This document shows positions 44,501-55,990 of a DNA stretch of 64,000 bases, in pieces (position 1 is the stretch's first letter; each line of letters starts with the position of its first letter). Position numbers and translations under genes: made by a program. The DNA lies in the NCBI GenBank assembly GCA_021613335.1, contig JAJTWR010000365.1, positions 716,001-780,000 on the forward strand, in the 5' to 3' direction. Below the pieces are notes generated by a model. That model worked only from the letters and a program-made list of their open reading frames with translations, was not told where the DNA came from and ran no database searches. This DNA is from Whitmania pigra (Eukaryota > Annelida > Clitellata > Hirudinida > Haemopidae).

Positions 44501-47500
44501 AAATAGCCCCGACAAAATAGCCCGGCGACAAAATAGCCCAGGACAAAACAACCCGGCGACAAAATAGCCCGGCGACAAAATAGCCCCGTCAAAACAGCCC
44601 TGTCACCAGGGTCGGACTGGCTTAAAAAACCGGCCCGGGAACTTTTATTTAACTCCTACTTTGATCAACTTAAACATAAGAAACACTAGAGTTTAAAATT
44701 TCTATCCACTATTAACTATTATAACAGCTTTTTCATCGTTTCACTAGTCGATGCTAAAACATCAATGATTTCATTGTTATTGATTCTTGGAAAAGAGTCT
44801 TTCTCACAAGACATCAGCATGAATGATCGTAGAATTGACTGGTTCAGAAAATTTCTTAATCTGTTCAAAACGTATTTCAATTTTGAAAACGACCCCTCAC
44901 AAGCAACTTGTGATCAGGATAATGTCAACACAAATTTGTAAGCCAGATACAAATTTGAATAAGCAAGACTATGCAAATTAAACTTCTGGAGAACAATAAT
45001 AACAACAAACAATACTCAAAACGATCAAAGCATTCAAGCCACTAATTTCGAATTAAATTTTGATTCAGTTTCACAACATTTTTAAAAAATACTTTGACAT
45101 GGAGTTATCATGGGGCTATTTTGACGGGGCTATTATGTCGCCGAGCTATTTTGTCGCCGGGTTGTTTTGTCCTGGGCTATGTTGTCGCCGGGCTATTTTG
45201 TCGGGGCTATTTTGACTGGGCCATTTTGACGGGATTTTTCTGTCCTGGGCTATTTTGACGCCGGGCTGTTTCGACGGGGCTGTTTTGTCGGGGCGGTTTT
45301 GTCGGGGCTATTTTGTCTTGAGCTATTTTGACGCCGTGCTATTTTGACGGGGCTGTTTTGTCGGGGCTATTCTGTCGCCGGGCTGTTATGACGGGTCACC
45401 AAGCAGGCCTGTATCCAAAAAATGATTTCGGGAGAGTAAATTTTTTGTAATATTGTCGACTTTAGGCAATTTTGCTCAAAACCTCTTGAGGATCGACCGA
45501 GATATCTTTGTGAATACTGAGAATAGCAAACCCATTCAGTTTCTTTTCACTTGTTGAATTTTGAACATATGACTTGATTCTTTTTAGCGAGGAGAATGAT
45601 CTTTCTGAAGTTGAAATTGGCAAAATGCCATGAAGCATTTTACTATCGGGATAGAATGCAGCATTAAATACTAGGAAAGAATAAATTTGCTAAAGATGGC
45701 TTATCTTAATCATTTGTTTTTTTGCGACTTTCTTTGCTACAAATAAAATTCTGAATCTAAAATCTGGATGTGGCTCGATATTAGATATGATTAGTACACT
45801 AATTGAAAGCGAATATTTATTAACTTTCTTTTGGAGGAGGGAGGTGGCATTACAATAATTTAATATTAATTTAATATTAATTAAGAAAATAGACTCATTG
45901 GAACATTTTGAAGTTAAATATTAAATTATTACCCCTAACCCTTACCTAACCTCAACTCAAACTTTAACCATAACCAAAACCCCAACATCAAAATACATTA
46001 AAATGCCCTAATTGACAGACAGTTAAGATGGGAAAAACGGGAATTCAACCCGCCCTCGCCAATACTCTAACGAGGCGATTCCTTAATCCTCATGCAAAAC
46101 AAGTGAGGTTGATTCGAGCTGATATCAATCTAGGTAAAACAATGTCTTCGACACTTGAGCCTTTCTTGCTAATCCAGAAACAAAAATTTACACTAAAAAT
46201 TAAAAAAATATTTTGGGGGTTTTAACCTATAACCCTCCCCTAAAATATGGGCCTGCATGTAAGTAAATGAAAAAATGGCAAGAACTACAAATCTATATAT
46301 AAAATCAAGAGTCCATGCAGCATTAAAAGCTGATTGGATAGGTTATGTTCGACTTAGCTCGTCAAAGCTACTGATTGGTTGGGTGCATTATATTTATGTT
46401 TTATTAGCGAACGTTGCACAGCTAGATGATTTTCAAGTCCAAATCATCTCAGTTATGCAACGGACTATAATCAAATAAATAAATAAATAAAGCTAGATGA
46501 TTAGGACGGCGCTCCCTCAGCAGGGTTCAAATCTGCGCTGCCATTGTGAGGGCCATTAGGCCATGCAGGCTCACGTTGAGTGCATTAAAACCGTATATTA
46601 TAGTTAAAGCTGATGTAAAGAAACAAAATAAAAAAGTAATAATATATAAAATAATTTTTGATTACTTAAATTAATGTTACAAATTTTTACTTAAAACATT
46701 CTACTTCGGCCCCAGAAACAACTGGCAAAACATTTAATTATTTTTGTGTTAGACATATGATAGTTCAAATGTATCATTAAGTAAAAGTTTTTATCTTCTC
46801 CTAGTGATGCAATAAAAATTTACTCAAAAATAATAATAATCATCATCATCACCCTTAGCAAATAATGATCGTCAACGCTTACTTCTGTAATTAATGCTCC
46901 AACCCATTTGATGGTGAACTTCAAATCTTCCAACTCTATGTTCTCATAATTAATTTTCACCTTTTTAAACATAAACAGCAATTGTTTTATTTCAAAATTC
47001 TAAGAAAATATTCCTTATTTTTCTGAATTGACTGATCAGTTGATCACATTAGTTGAAACATTACCACATTAGAACTTATTCATTATTTAGAGATACTCAC
47101 TCCTTCAATAACATGGGTGAAGTAATAGAGGATATTTTTTCTCGCTTCTCGTTTTTTCTTACAGATGGATGTGGCTTTGCTTTCATTGAAAAATCTTGAA
47201 AAATGCAATGGATTTATTGCAAAAACTAATTAAATAAAATATTGAATTTTCTGAACAATTAAGAAACTTATTAGACCCACTTATTAAAGATTGTGTGATC
47301 TATTATTGTGAATACTTCAACTGTCATCAGTCTCTTCTCTATTGCCATTTTGGTTGATCTCTTCCCCACTTTTGCTTCTCTTGTTATGATCTTTATGTGA
47401 TCTTATACATTGTAATAATGTCAAATTACATTAATAAATATTTCAACAACAATAATAATAATAAAAAAGTTAACAAATGCTTAATTTTCAAAATAATATT

Positions 47501-48699
47501 GGTCAATTTATAGGGCAACATATATGCTGTTAGTATAGAATTAAAAAATTTAATATTAATATTATTTACAAGTTAAACATAATAGAGAGTAATTGGAGGT
47601 TTGGTAAATATAACTAACCATATATTTATTCAATGCAAGCACTTTAATTTCTAGTTTTTAATTTTTTTTATTATTATGAATATTTTCCACAAAATGGATG
47701 CGCACACCTTTGTCCAAGGGAATACTGGGGTATGATTTTGTTGGTATTTCAACGAGTGAATGGAGTCTGCCATCAATGTTCAGGAGTTTGATTTCGTTCA
47801 TGTTGTTGTTGGATTTAATATCATTGATACTCATCTTGTCATTTCCGGATATTGGATCATGATCTATTTTGTACAAAGAGGGACTGAAGAAATCGCTAGG
47901 CTCCAATGAAAAGGATTTGTTATCATGAGTAAATGTGATCATCTGCAATATAATAATACAACAATTTGAAAAAGGAAAAAAAACACACATTATAATAACA
48001 ACATTTTTGAATTCTAAATTTTTATTTTAAATGTGTTATACTGACAATGCAATCACATTTTCATTTTCATGTTTTGTCCATGAATAAGAATATATTTAAA
48101 GTTCCATTAATTTATATAACAAATATATTTAAGTATTAATTTTATTAATTAAAGTTGTTACTAAACTATTCAGCATAGTACAAGCAATCATCAACGAAGT
48201 TAATATTGTATATAAAGAGTCTTACATAAAGAGTCTCTTTTCTGTCATCAAATTTATTAACATTTACAGTGGCGTAGGCATCGAGGGAGGGGTCTTTATA
48301 GATGCCAATGAGCTGAAAAAAATAATCAATTTTAATGTTTCAACATTTAAAAGGTATCTCAACAAAAGTACATTCAAATATTTGAATTTGTATCACATCC
48401 CGATTAGCTAAAATCTCCGGTTTGAAAATAATTATGCAACCACAAAACGTGGTTGACATTCTCAAACTTGAATGAAGTCACGAGAATGTTTGAATCACTA
48501 ACTTCATCATCAGAGGGCTTCCAATCCGACCTCTGGCCTCCAACTTGGGTTATTATAAAGGGAGTCATGAGTGACGCAGGAGACTGCTTGATGAGATTCA
48601 AGATTATTTCTTCATTTTCAAATTCAAGGTCCAGTCGGATGAAGTCTGGTAATGACTTTGTATCATTGCTCTTGTTTATGTAAGTCCATTTAGTATTCA
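41597..48699 (-). CDS. MIG-17/ADAMTS-like secreted metalloprotease (M12B)
   Basis: Exons in coding order: about 48450-48699 and 48226-48312, 47708-47942 (prodomain), 47281-47320, 47101-47194, 46883-46960, 43930-44102, 43609-43746, 43209-43373 (catalytic domain, VEVFTIIDHTIF to LNETINKLDR), 42581-42728 (disintegrin-like), 42311-42476 (ADAMTS Cys-rich, MDGTTCGNRSWCLRGEC), 42076-42240 and 41597-41910 (PLAC-like Cys modules, ..YCCASC, ..TTCCKTC, ..RFCCKTC, TGA). From 48312 on all phases agree. The zinc motif, split by the 43609/43373 intron, reads HEIGHS-LDMPHD: the three His and the Glu are kept but the usual Gly is Asp, and the Met-turn region reads NFILTP without Met. No thrombospondin repeat is present; PLAC after Cys-rich recalls nematode MIG-17, which remodels basement membrane. 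The signal-peptide exon was not found. Confidence 0.85.
44313..45400. mobile_element. Mutator-like foldback element with ~290-bp inverted arms
   Basis: Left arm 44313-44606 and right arm 45110-45400 are inverted copies, about 95% identical. Each arm is itself built of about twenty variants of GACAAAATAGCCCCG. A 9-bp duplication AAGCAGGCC flanks the element (44304-44312, 45401-45409). Long arms and 9-bp duplications are typical of Mutator-like elements. It sits in a protease-gene intron, has no transposase of its own, and encloses part of a hAT transposase. Confidence 0.85.
44719..45015 (-). pseudogene. hAT transposase C-terminal fragment inside the foldback element
   Basis: Minus-strand reading contains LAYKFVLTLS, then after a stop VACEGSFSKLKYVLNRLRNF and DVLASTSETMKKLL with a TAA at 44719. 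This is the hAT C-terminal dimerisation region. Its upstream part matches 39234-39355, so both come from one hAT family. Confidence 0.8.
45462..45657 (-). pseudogene. hAT transposase C-terminus, second family
   Basis: Minus-strand open frame with ILPISTSERSFSSLKRIKSY, KLNGFAILSIHKDI and a TAA at 45462: the C-terminal dimerisation block of hAT transposases, distinct from the fragment at 44.7 kb. Only about 65 codons remain. Confidence 0.8.
46432..46490 (+). repeat. SINE 3' fragment inserted in another SINE
   Basis: AAATCATCTCAGTTATGCAA and CGGACTATAATCAAATAAAT match 32318-32356. Flanked by the 12-bp duplication AGCTAGATGATT (46420-46431, 46491-46502), which is SINE tail sequence. Confidence 0.85.
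46503..46577 (-). repeat. SINE family B, split copy
   Basis: Minus-strand reading has GCATGGCCTAATGGCCCTCA (A box), GATTTGAACCCTGCTGAGGG (B box) and GAGCGCCGTCCTAATCATCT. Its tail continues at 46420 on the other side of the inserted SINE fragment. Confidence 0.85.
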
Positions 48700-49173
48700 C
48701 TGAAATCATTTTAAGTAATTTGAGAATTACATAAGATAAAGATTTTAAGTAAACATTGACCAAATACATTTACGTTTTAGATCTCAAGTTAGATCTTATT
48801 ATAAATTAACAATATAATATACTAAACATATTAGAGTAATTCTTATTTTGCATTCATAATATTCTAGCATACAAAAGATTAAAATTAAAAAAAATCACAC
48901 GACCGCCACTTAGGATATATTTAACAAATTAATGGTAATACTGATGCCAAAAGCAGAGATTTACCTTTTATGTTTGATGAATTCAATTGCTGGACACAAA
49001 CAACCAACAGCATTAGCTGTATTATTTCAAACTTCTAGAAACAAAATTGTTGAAAGCGTTACAATAAACGACGTGCAAAAATTACAATCTGTAACATGTT
49101 ATACTTGCCATTCTCATCCGTGATATCTAATTCTTGATATCAAGAATTACTATTACTGGTCTATATATATATT
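48700..49173. other. AT-rich DNA upstream of the found protease exons
   Basis: Should contain the missing 5' exon or lie in a large first intron; nothing convincing found. Confidence 0.35.
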
Positions 49174-49522
49174 AAGAAGTTATGAACCAACAATGAAACT
49201 ATGAAGATTGATAAACAATGATGCAAAGCTCCACACTTCAGTAAGAGCTGCTCTGACCTGATTCAACCGGTACATTGGACCTAACAATCCACCTATCTTC
49301 AAGAGCAGGAAACAGTTGAACTTGGTCCTCTTTCTGAGCCAGAACTTAAGAAGTTATGAACCAACAATAAAACTATAAAGATTGTCAACAATGATGCAAA
49401 GCTCCACACCACAGTAAGAGCTGCTCTGACCTGATCCAACCGCTACATTGGACCTAACAATCCACCTATCTTCAAAAGCAGGAAACAGTTGAACTTGGCC
49501 CTCTTTCTGAGCCAGAACTTTA
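49174..49522. repeat. Tandem duplication of a ~174-bp unit
   Basis: AGAAGTTATGAACCAACAAT to TTTCTGAGCCAGAACTT occurs at 49174-49348 and again at 49349-49522 with about 5% difference. No ORF or domain recognised in it. Confidence 0.85.
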
Positions 49523-49989
49523 TGCTCACTAGGGCCATCAACATTGTGAGCAGAGCGTGACTGAACCTTTTTCTACTTCTTATCAAAGAGACACAAATTC
49601 TGCCCATGGAATGTCCATCCTCTGTTATGAAGTTACTGTGATTACAAGAGTATTACATTTTATGCAGTTTTTTGAAGTCACATCAAATGAGGAATATTAC
49701 TTTGAGATTGTTCTGAGGAATTTCGAAGATTAATGATGATGTATCTTCCTATATAAGTAAAAATATTTTCTTAATTATTGCTTCAACATAGTTTAATGTG
49801 GATTGTCTAATTGCTATAATGCAATACAGTGCGATGCAAAAAGGTTACAAGCGCCCCTTAAACGTTGCATAACGTTTGAAACATTGGAGCGTGTATGTAG
49901 TTTAATAACCATTTCATAAGTAGATGATTAGGAATAGATATGTAAATTGAAAACACTTTTCGCCGAGCATGATCTTCCGAACTTTTACA

Positions 49990-50401
49990 GCCACTATGTG
50001 TCATCAGACAAGGATAGCTATCCCTCACAGGATGGCAGGATGTTCAATGCTCTGTTCGGAAGCACCTACTGTTGCGAGCAACTGTTTTCTTGAATGAAAA
50101 CATGAAATCGAAGTTAAAATCTCTGCTTACAGACGAACATTTGGCAGCATCATTGCGCATTGCGACTTCTACTGTTGGAGCAGTCACAGACTACTTAAAA
50201 GACTGCAAAAACAGGCAGTGCCAGATTGCACATTAAACTGTAAGTAGGCATAAACTTATAGGACTCTTCCATCTTAAATGTAGCATAAAGAGATTTTTTG
50301 TGTTTTATTGGTGTTTTTGGTCGTGAAATTGCTAATCCGGCCCGCGGCTAGTCTAGAAGTTGTACACTTGGCCCTCTGGTCAAAAAGATTGGACACCTCT
50401 G
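49990..50401 (+). pseudogene. hAT (Charlie-like) transposase end with 3' terminus
   Basis: The plus strand reads F-N-A-L-F-G-S-T-Y-C-C-E-Q-L-F-S, a stop, then in a shifted frame KSKLKSLLTDEHLAASLRIA, the C-terminal block of hAT transposases of the Charlie/Buster type. The element ends with GGTCAAAAAGATTGGACACC then TCTG at 50401, the inverted complement of a CAGAGGTGTCC terminus. The left end is missing. Confidence 0.8.
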
Positions 50402-50405
50402 CTGT

Positions 50406-51270
50406 AGAGGAAACAAATACCAGAGATTATTCAAATAAAATTCAATTAAGAGACAAAATTTAGATCATTTTGCCTATATCTACTCTTGCAAATGAAAAAT
50501 CAACTGGTTGCCTTCAATATGTTTGAGACAGCTGCCATTGCCAGTTTTATAATTTGGATAGTAACAAGTGATGCAAAATTGATGCGTCGACGTCTGTGGC
50601 AGAATTCAAGCTAACACAAGTCTATCATATTTAACCTTCAAAATTCAATTTTTTTCTTGAAAGTATTGTTTTTAAGTACATTTTGCGTTAAAGGGACTAA
50701 ACTAAAAGTCTGAATAAAAGTTGACTTTATTTCATAAATACCTTTCAAAAGTCGACGAACGATGTATTAAGAAATAAGAGTGCCTGAGCAAAGAATCATT
50801 TATTCGCAAAAAAAAAAAAAACGTCAGAGAATGTTCGAATATATTGAGAATTCTCTAGCAAGTTTCTGCAAGTTGCCGAAAGATGTGTTAGTTGCTGGTT
50901 GCTACTTGGCGCTTGTCGCAAGAACCCAAGAGAAATTAGATTGAAACAAATTTATGAAGGTATGTTGAAATTGTGGCAAAAATCGAATTTTCAAATTCTA
51001 TTCAGCCAAAGTTTAAAGAGAAAAGTCACAGATGCTATTTGCTATTTGTATGACTATTAGACTTAGAGTACTTTTCCAAATTTTTGATATGTTGTAAACC
51101 AATATTAGAACTAGGAAAAAAATAATTTAAAAAACGTTTGACCACCCGTTTGATATAAATAGCATTAAATATTGCGACATTTTGAAATTTTGCTGAATTT
51201 AAAAGCTTATACAACAAAACTAGAAAACAAATTCAAATGCAACTCAGCATATATTTAGACATGGCAGTAT
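50406..51270. other. AT-rich non-coding stretch
   Basis: No gene. 51030-51240 has a diverged counterpart at 52660-52880 (TTGTAAACCAATATTAGAAC / TTGTAAAGCAATACTAAATT; GCATTAAATATTGCGACATT), which brackets the LINE at 51.3-52.3 kb. Confidence 0.5.
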
Positions 51271-52309
51271 AACATAACATAACATAACATAACAATTATT
51301 TATAGTGGTTAAGAAGACCTGGATCTGTGTAATAACCACTCTTTTTAGTCCTAATATCCGAATTTACTTAAATATATTTTGAATTTATCTATTGTGTCAG
51401 CATGGATGGTTTCCTTATCTAGTTTATTCCATAAGGAAACCACCCTTGAACTGAAATAATTGTTTTTCAAGTTTCCCGAAGCCTTCCTGTATAATTTACA
51501 ATCGTGCCCTCTAGTAGAAACACTTTTTGTGGCTTCGAAAAACTGTTCAGGCAAAAGGCCTTCCCTTCCCGATAAAATTTTGAATGCCTCGATGAGGTCC
51601 CCTCTATTTCTTCTCTTTTCCAGAGTCGTTAATTTACATCTATTTAATCTTTCCTCGTAACTAAGCTTTCCAAAACCATCTATCATCCTGGTTGCCCTTC
51701 TTTGTACTCTTTCCAACATCTCTACATCCTTCCTCAAATGAGGGTTCCATACTTGCACACAGTACTCAAGGTGTGGCCTTACTAATGCCTTATACAATCT
51801 CAGTATTACATCCTTGTTCCTGCTTACTACTGTTCTCTTTATCATTCCAAGTACTCTGTTTGCTTTTTTAGCAACTTCCATGCACTGTAGAGATGCTTTT
51901 CCATTGTTCTGCATTATTACCCCCAGATCTCTTTCCTGATTTGACTGCTTCAGAATGCTTCCTCCAAATGCATATTCGACTTTCGTGTTTTTGCTTCCCA
52001 TATGCATAATGGAGCATTTGCTTACGTTGAAAAGCATCTGCCAATCTTCTGCCCATTTGAATAACTTGTTAAGATCTTCCTGAAGTGTATCTACATCTTC
52101 TTGCTTGCTGACACTTCTTGCTACTTTAGTGTCGTCAGCAAACTTAGATAACTTAGATCTTATGCCATCATCCAGATCATTTATATATATGCAGAACAGT
52201 ACAGGTCCAAGCACCGATCCTTGTGGGACGCCGCTAAGTACTGGTTGCCACTCTGAATAAATTCCTCCTATGCCTACCTTCTGTCTCCTTGCCTACCTTC
52301 TGTCTCCTG
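51271..52309 (-). mobile_element. CR1-like LINE, 5'-truncated, with (TAACA)-type tail
   Basis: A 3' fragment of a non-LTR retrotransposon. On the minus strand: RT from LSGVPQGSVLGPVLF through FADDTK to the stop at 51351, a 3' UTR of about 65 bases (GGTTATTACACAG), and a TGTTATG microsatellite tail at 51271-51290. The 5' truncation point carries a 19-bp tandem repeat TGCCTACCTTCTGTCTCCT (52270-52308). The frame is otherwise undamaged, so the insertion is young. Confidence 0.9.
51351..52262 (-). CDS. CR1-like reverse transcriptase, C-terminal part
   Basis: About 304 codons open. It starts inside the RT palm: GGIYSEWQPVLSGVPQGSVL (the PQGS finger/palm motif), then INDLDDGI, FADDTKVA (catalytic ADD), KCSIMHMG, RDLGVIM, HLEYCVQVWNPH and ERVQRRATRMI, in the order typical of CR1/jockey-like elements. 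The N-terminal RT fingers and the endonuclease are missing through 5' truncation, so no active enzyme is made. The closing residues S-L-W-N-K-L-D and F-K-I-Y-L are also usual for this group. Confidence 0.9.
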   Translation of the reverse strand: MYSEWQPVLSGVPQGSVLGPVLFCIYINDLDDGIRSKLSKFADDTKVARSVSKQEDVDTLQEDLNKLFKWAEDWQMLFNVSKCSIMHMGSKNTKVEYAFGGSILKQSNQERDLGVIMQNNGKASLQCMEVAKKANRVLGMIKRTVVSRNKDVILRLYKALVRPHLEYCVQVWNPHLRKDVEMLERVQRRATRMIDGFGKLSYEERLNRCKLTTLEKRRNRGDLIEAFKILSGREGLLPEQFFEATKSVSTRGHDCKLYRKASGNLKNNYFSSRVVSLWNKLDKETIHADTIDKFKIYLSKFGY

Positions 52310-53384
52310 AATATGAATATATTGACAAGTTTTTATTGATTAAATATGCCTAGTTTCGAAATATTTAATTTAAAAAAATGAAATTTTTCAAAAACTTCAC
52401 AATTTCTGAGCCACGTTCCTCAAGAATAGTAAAACAAAACATCCAATTTTAAATTATTTAATAGCTTGTAATTAGGATCTTCAAGATCCGATCTTGTATC
52501 ATTATCATAATACCTCTTTAGAAATACAATACAAATCTTCTTGAATAAACAAATCCACCAAAAATCATTGTTTTACAATATTTACAACAATAGTTATAAT
52601 GCAGTAAGTGTGTCTGATTTTAGAAAAAAGACGTTTTTCTAAGTGAGTTTAATTAATTAATGGCAAAGTATTTTTTGAAAATTTTGTTATGTTGTAAAGC
52701 AATACTAAATTTATGAAAAAAATTAATTAAAAAAAAAAAACCATCTTTCCGATATAAATGGCATTATAGATTGCGACATTTTGAATTTTTGCTAAATTTA
52801 AAAGCTTATAATACAAAAACTAGCAAATGCATTTCTATGAAACTTTTCATATACTTAGACCATGAAAGTATAAAAAAATTGAAACAATATTATTGATTAA
52901 ATATGTTTAGTTTTCAAAATATTTAATTTCAAAAAGTGGAATTGATACAAAAATTGCTCAAAATTTTAATTATTATATTATTTAATGGGTTAAAGCTACG
53001 CAAACAAATTCTTTAAATATCATTGCTCTATCTCATTTACAACTTATTAGTTATGACACATTATGTGTGGCCGAATTTCGAAAAAATCAAAATGTGAAAA
53101 GTAGGTAAAAATGGCAATATCTTCTAAAATAATGATCACATCTAATCAATATTTTGTAATTCCTTATAACATAGACCATCGTTTGTTGTGTCAAACTTAC
53201 AACTTTTTTGAGATACTTTGGTGGGAAGTGCCTACTGAGTTCATTTGATCTGACGCCTGTAAAAAAGCGTAATAAGAAAAAAAGGTATGTAGAGTTAAAT
53301 TTGATTATAAATAAAATTTCTTTGAAAAATCCTTTTGATGTTCAGAGGCAAGGATGTGACAAGGATTCTGAAATATTATTAAGC
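52310..53384. other. AT-rich non-coding stretch
   Basis: No gene. Part (52660-52880) is a diverged copy of 51030-51240. Confidence 0.5.
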
Positions 53385-55990
53385 GTTAATAAAACATAAA
53401 ATAATGGAAAGTTTGAGCAAATATATGTGGTGAAATGCTCAAAGAAATGTTCAGGTTGTAAATCTTTTTTTCTGTTAATATATTGAACCTCTGGTTTAAT
53501 TTTGAGATAGTTTACAAAAAATCAAATTACAACAAAATTTAATTAATATAACCTTTTCAGCGATCAGACAAAAATTCTCATTTTATTAAATACTTTAAAT
53601 TTAGATATAATATTAAATATGTTAACAGAATTAGTTTAAATGTTCAACTTTCCACAAAAGCTAAATTTGCAGTTAATGGTTAATCTTGAAATTGTTGGAA
53701 GGCGATTCTTTGATTGTCACTGGAGATGTTATTGTAGAAGAAACGCTTTCATTGATTGGAAAGAGAGAGCTGACATTAGTTGTTTTAGTTGATGAAAGAT
53801 AAGCGGAACATGTTTTACAACAAAATCGAGTGGGAGACAAGTGACAGACTGTAGGTACGAGATCCAAACAGCCAACACCTTTGTCTCCATAGAGGCAATT
53901 GGGATCAGATGGATTCTGGACAAGAGTCTTGCAAGTCTTGCAGCAGGTTGTAGCATAGTAATTGTTGTAACAGTCCCTGGGTTCAATGCTTGGACATTCC
54001 TCTACAATGTCCTGACAATCTGAGTCAAATAAAATAGTCAAAATATTGACAGTGTTGAACTTAATAAAAATGATTGCAAAAATTATTTATAATGAAGCAA
54101 TTTTAAACCATAGCCATAAAATGATCTGATCATAATAATAAATTTGTAAGGCGCCATCATAAAATTTTCACAAAATTTATGAATCTGTTTAGCTCCTTAT
54201 TCCGCAGTAGAATGGCTTTGGCCCATAAGCCATTTTTACATTGATCATCAAGTTCATAAATCTGTCCTGGGTACAAACGCAAAAAAATGTCCTTTTCAAA
54301 ATCTCTGACGTAATCGTTTCTTCCATCTACCAAGCAGTTGCTATTGTTTCTACAATTATGACAATATGAATTTTATTGATGAATGTGCTTTTGAAAGCTT
54401 ATCTCTTATAAAGATTTGAGAAAATCTATCAGATTATAAAGTCTTAAAAAAATTGCTGTCCAAATTAACTAAAAATCCAAGTAAATTCCATCATGTTTTT
54501 CTTTCACATTGTTATGGCCATCTTGTCCCTTTTCCTCTTATTCATATTCATCTCCTCATAAAGCAAAAAAAAATCGTGCAATAAATTGATAAATTGTATT
54601 CATTCCCCACTCACTTGTCCAGTCTAGTAACAGTTCATTTGATTATTGTATCACAATATGAACTAGTAACAGTTCATTTCAAATAAGACAGAGAACATTA
54701 CGAAAAGCGAGGCAAGTTGATAGCTATGTTTGCTTCATAAATTCTGACAGTTGCTGTCTTGATGAAGTTTTCAGTAGGGTTGCAGTCATTCTCTTTAATG
54801 TCATCTTGTTCTATGCCCAAGCTTTTAGCATTGAATGAATTAAAAAATATTATTATTTTAATTACAGATATAAAAAAATACTGAGCCAAAAATGTTATTA
54901 CTAATATTTAGCAATGTGTTAACTGTTATTGGGCTGGGTTAGGGTTAATAGCAGATGATTGCCTATTGGAAAGGAAAAGACAAATGAGGAAAGTAATACA
55001 TTTTGTAGTTTTTTTTTAAGTATAAAAAGCAATAACAAACTAACTAGAAAATCAACAGAAGAATCCTGGGAGATAATTAAGGGAGATTAAAATAACATAT
55101 TTGAAAAGTATGTTCTAAAAAAAAGCAAAACAGAAATTTAAAAGGAAATCAAAATAAGATATGGGAAAAATATATTGAAAAGAGAAATGGAGCTAATAAA
55201 ATTAAGAAAACAGCATTAGCATCACACGAAAGTAGGATAGCTAAGATAACAATGCCGCACCGTAAATTGTGATAGTAAAAGCTTCTTTAGGTAAGTTAGG
55301 TATAAACAAAAAGTCACGGACAGAGTTGGGCCATTAAAGAATGAAAATGGAGAAACTGTTGAGTCTTTGGAAGAAACAGTCTACTAAACGAATACTTTGT
55401 GTTCAATAACTACAGAAATAATGGATAACATACCAGAGCCAGCAAGAAGGATCAAAAAGGAAAAGCTTAAGTTAGATAAGATAAGATTAAGCAGCTAGAA
55501 AAACTACATTTTCTTGGTATGGATGACATATATCCAAAACTACGTCATTACAAGACATGGGCCGAAATTGGATTAGTGAATTATGGCTGAATAGATTACA
55601 TGGAAGGACAGATCTACAGATCATTTAATAAACAGTTGAACACGCAACTATGACCAGCAAATATCAATTTAACAACCTAGTGAACAAAGCAACTAAATCA
55701 AAATTTGTAAATTGAGCTTTATCTTTTTCTTTTGCTTTCTATATAAAGAGTCTCTTTTCTGCCATAAAAATTTATTAACATTTACAGTGGCGAGGGCCAA
55801 TTCGGAGTCTGTTGTGATTTACATTTTATCTGAAAAGTCCGCATATGTCACATCGTAGAAATATTTCTTTGATGTTGTTCTGAAGACTTTCGAAGATTTA
55901 CCATACAGGTAAAAATATTTTCTTAATTATTACTCCAACATGGTCTAATGTAGTCTGTCTAATTGCTGTTATATGGCAATGACATTTTTG
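53385..55990 (-). pseudogene. Decayed second copy of the MIG-17/ADAMTS-like protease locus
   Basis: Blocks match the locus at 41.0-49.8 kb in the same order: 53398-53620 (3' flank), 53673-54019 (PLAC exon, still open, CQDIVEECPSIEPRDCYNNY), 54207-54357 (disintegrin-like exon), 54700-54835 (zinc-site exon), 55640-55740 (catalytic exon), 55741-55800 (prodomain exon) and 55855-55975 (upstream flank). The Cys-rich and first PLAC exons are deleted, several catalytic exons are missing, and the zinc exon reads LGIEQDD where the parent has LDMPHDG, so the third zinc His is lost. The donor after the disintegrin exon is also destroyed. A LINE fragment (55.0-55.6 kb) interrupts it. The well-kept last exon may reflect its age or gene conversion. 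Confidence 0.85.
55000..55625 (+). pseudogene. CR1-like LINE fragment, pre-RT region
   Basis: The plus strand holds VGPLKNENGETVESLEETV, then IPEPARRIKKEKL and, with frameshifts, GMDDIYPKL, the stretch between endonuclease and RT fingers in CR1-like ORF2 proteins. Many stops; dead. It is opposite to, and covers a different part than, the 51.3-kb copy. Confidence 0.6.

Noticed and set aside
44313..45400. CRISPR-like array of regularly spaced short repeats
   Set aside because: Eukaryotic context; units are contiguous variants of one motif without unique spacers and are mirrored in an inverted arm with a target duplication.
45940..45985. Interstitial telomeric repeat (CCCTAACCC, TTACCTAACC)
   Set aside because: Only one or two imperfect units; expected by chance in this composition.
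46028..46225. Plus ORF of 65 codons with a good start
   Set aside because: Inside a protease-gene intron, no domain, ends in a low-complexity A/T stretch.
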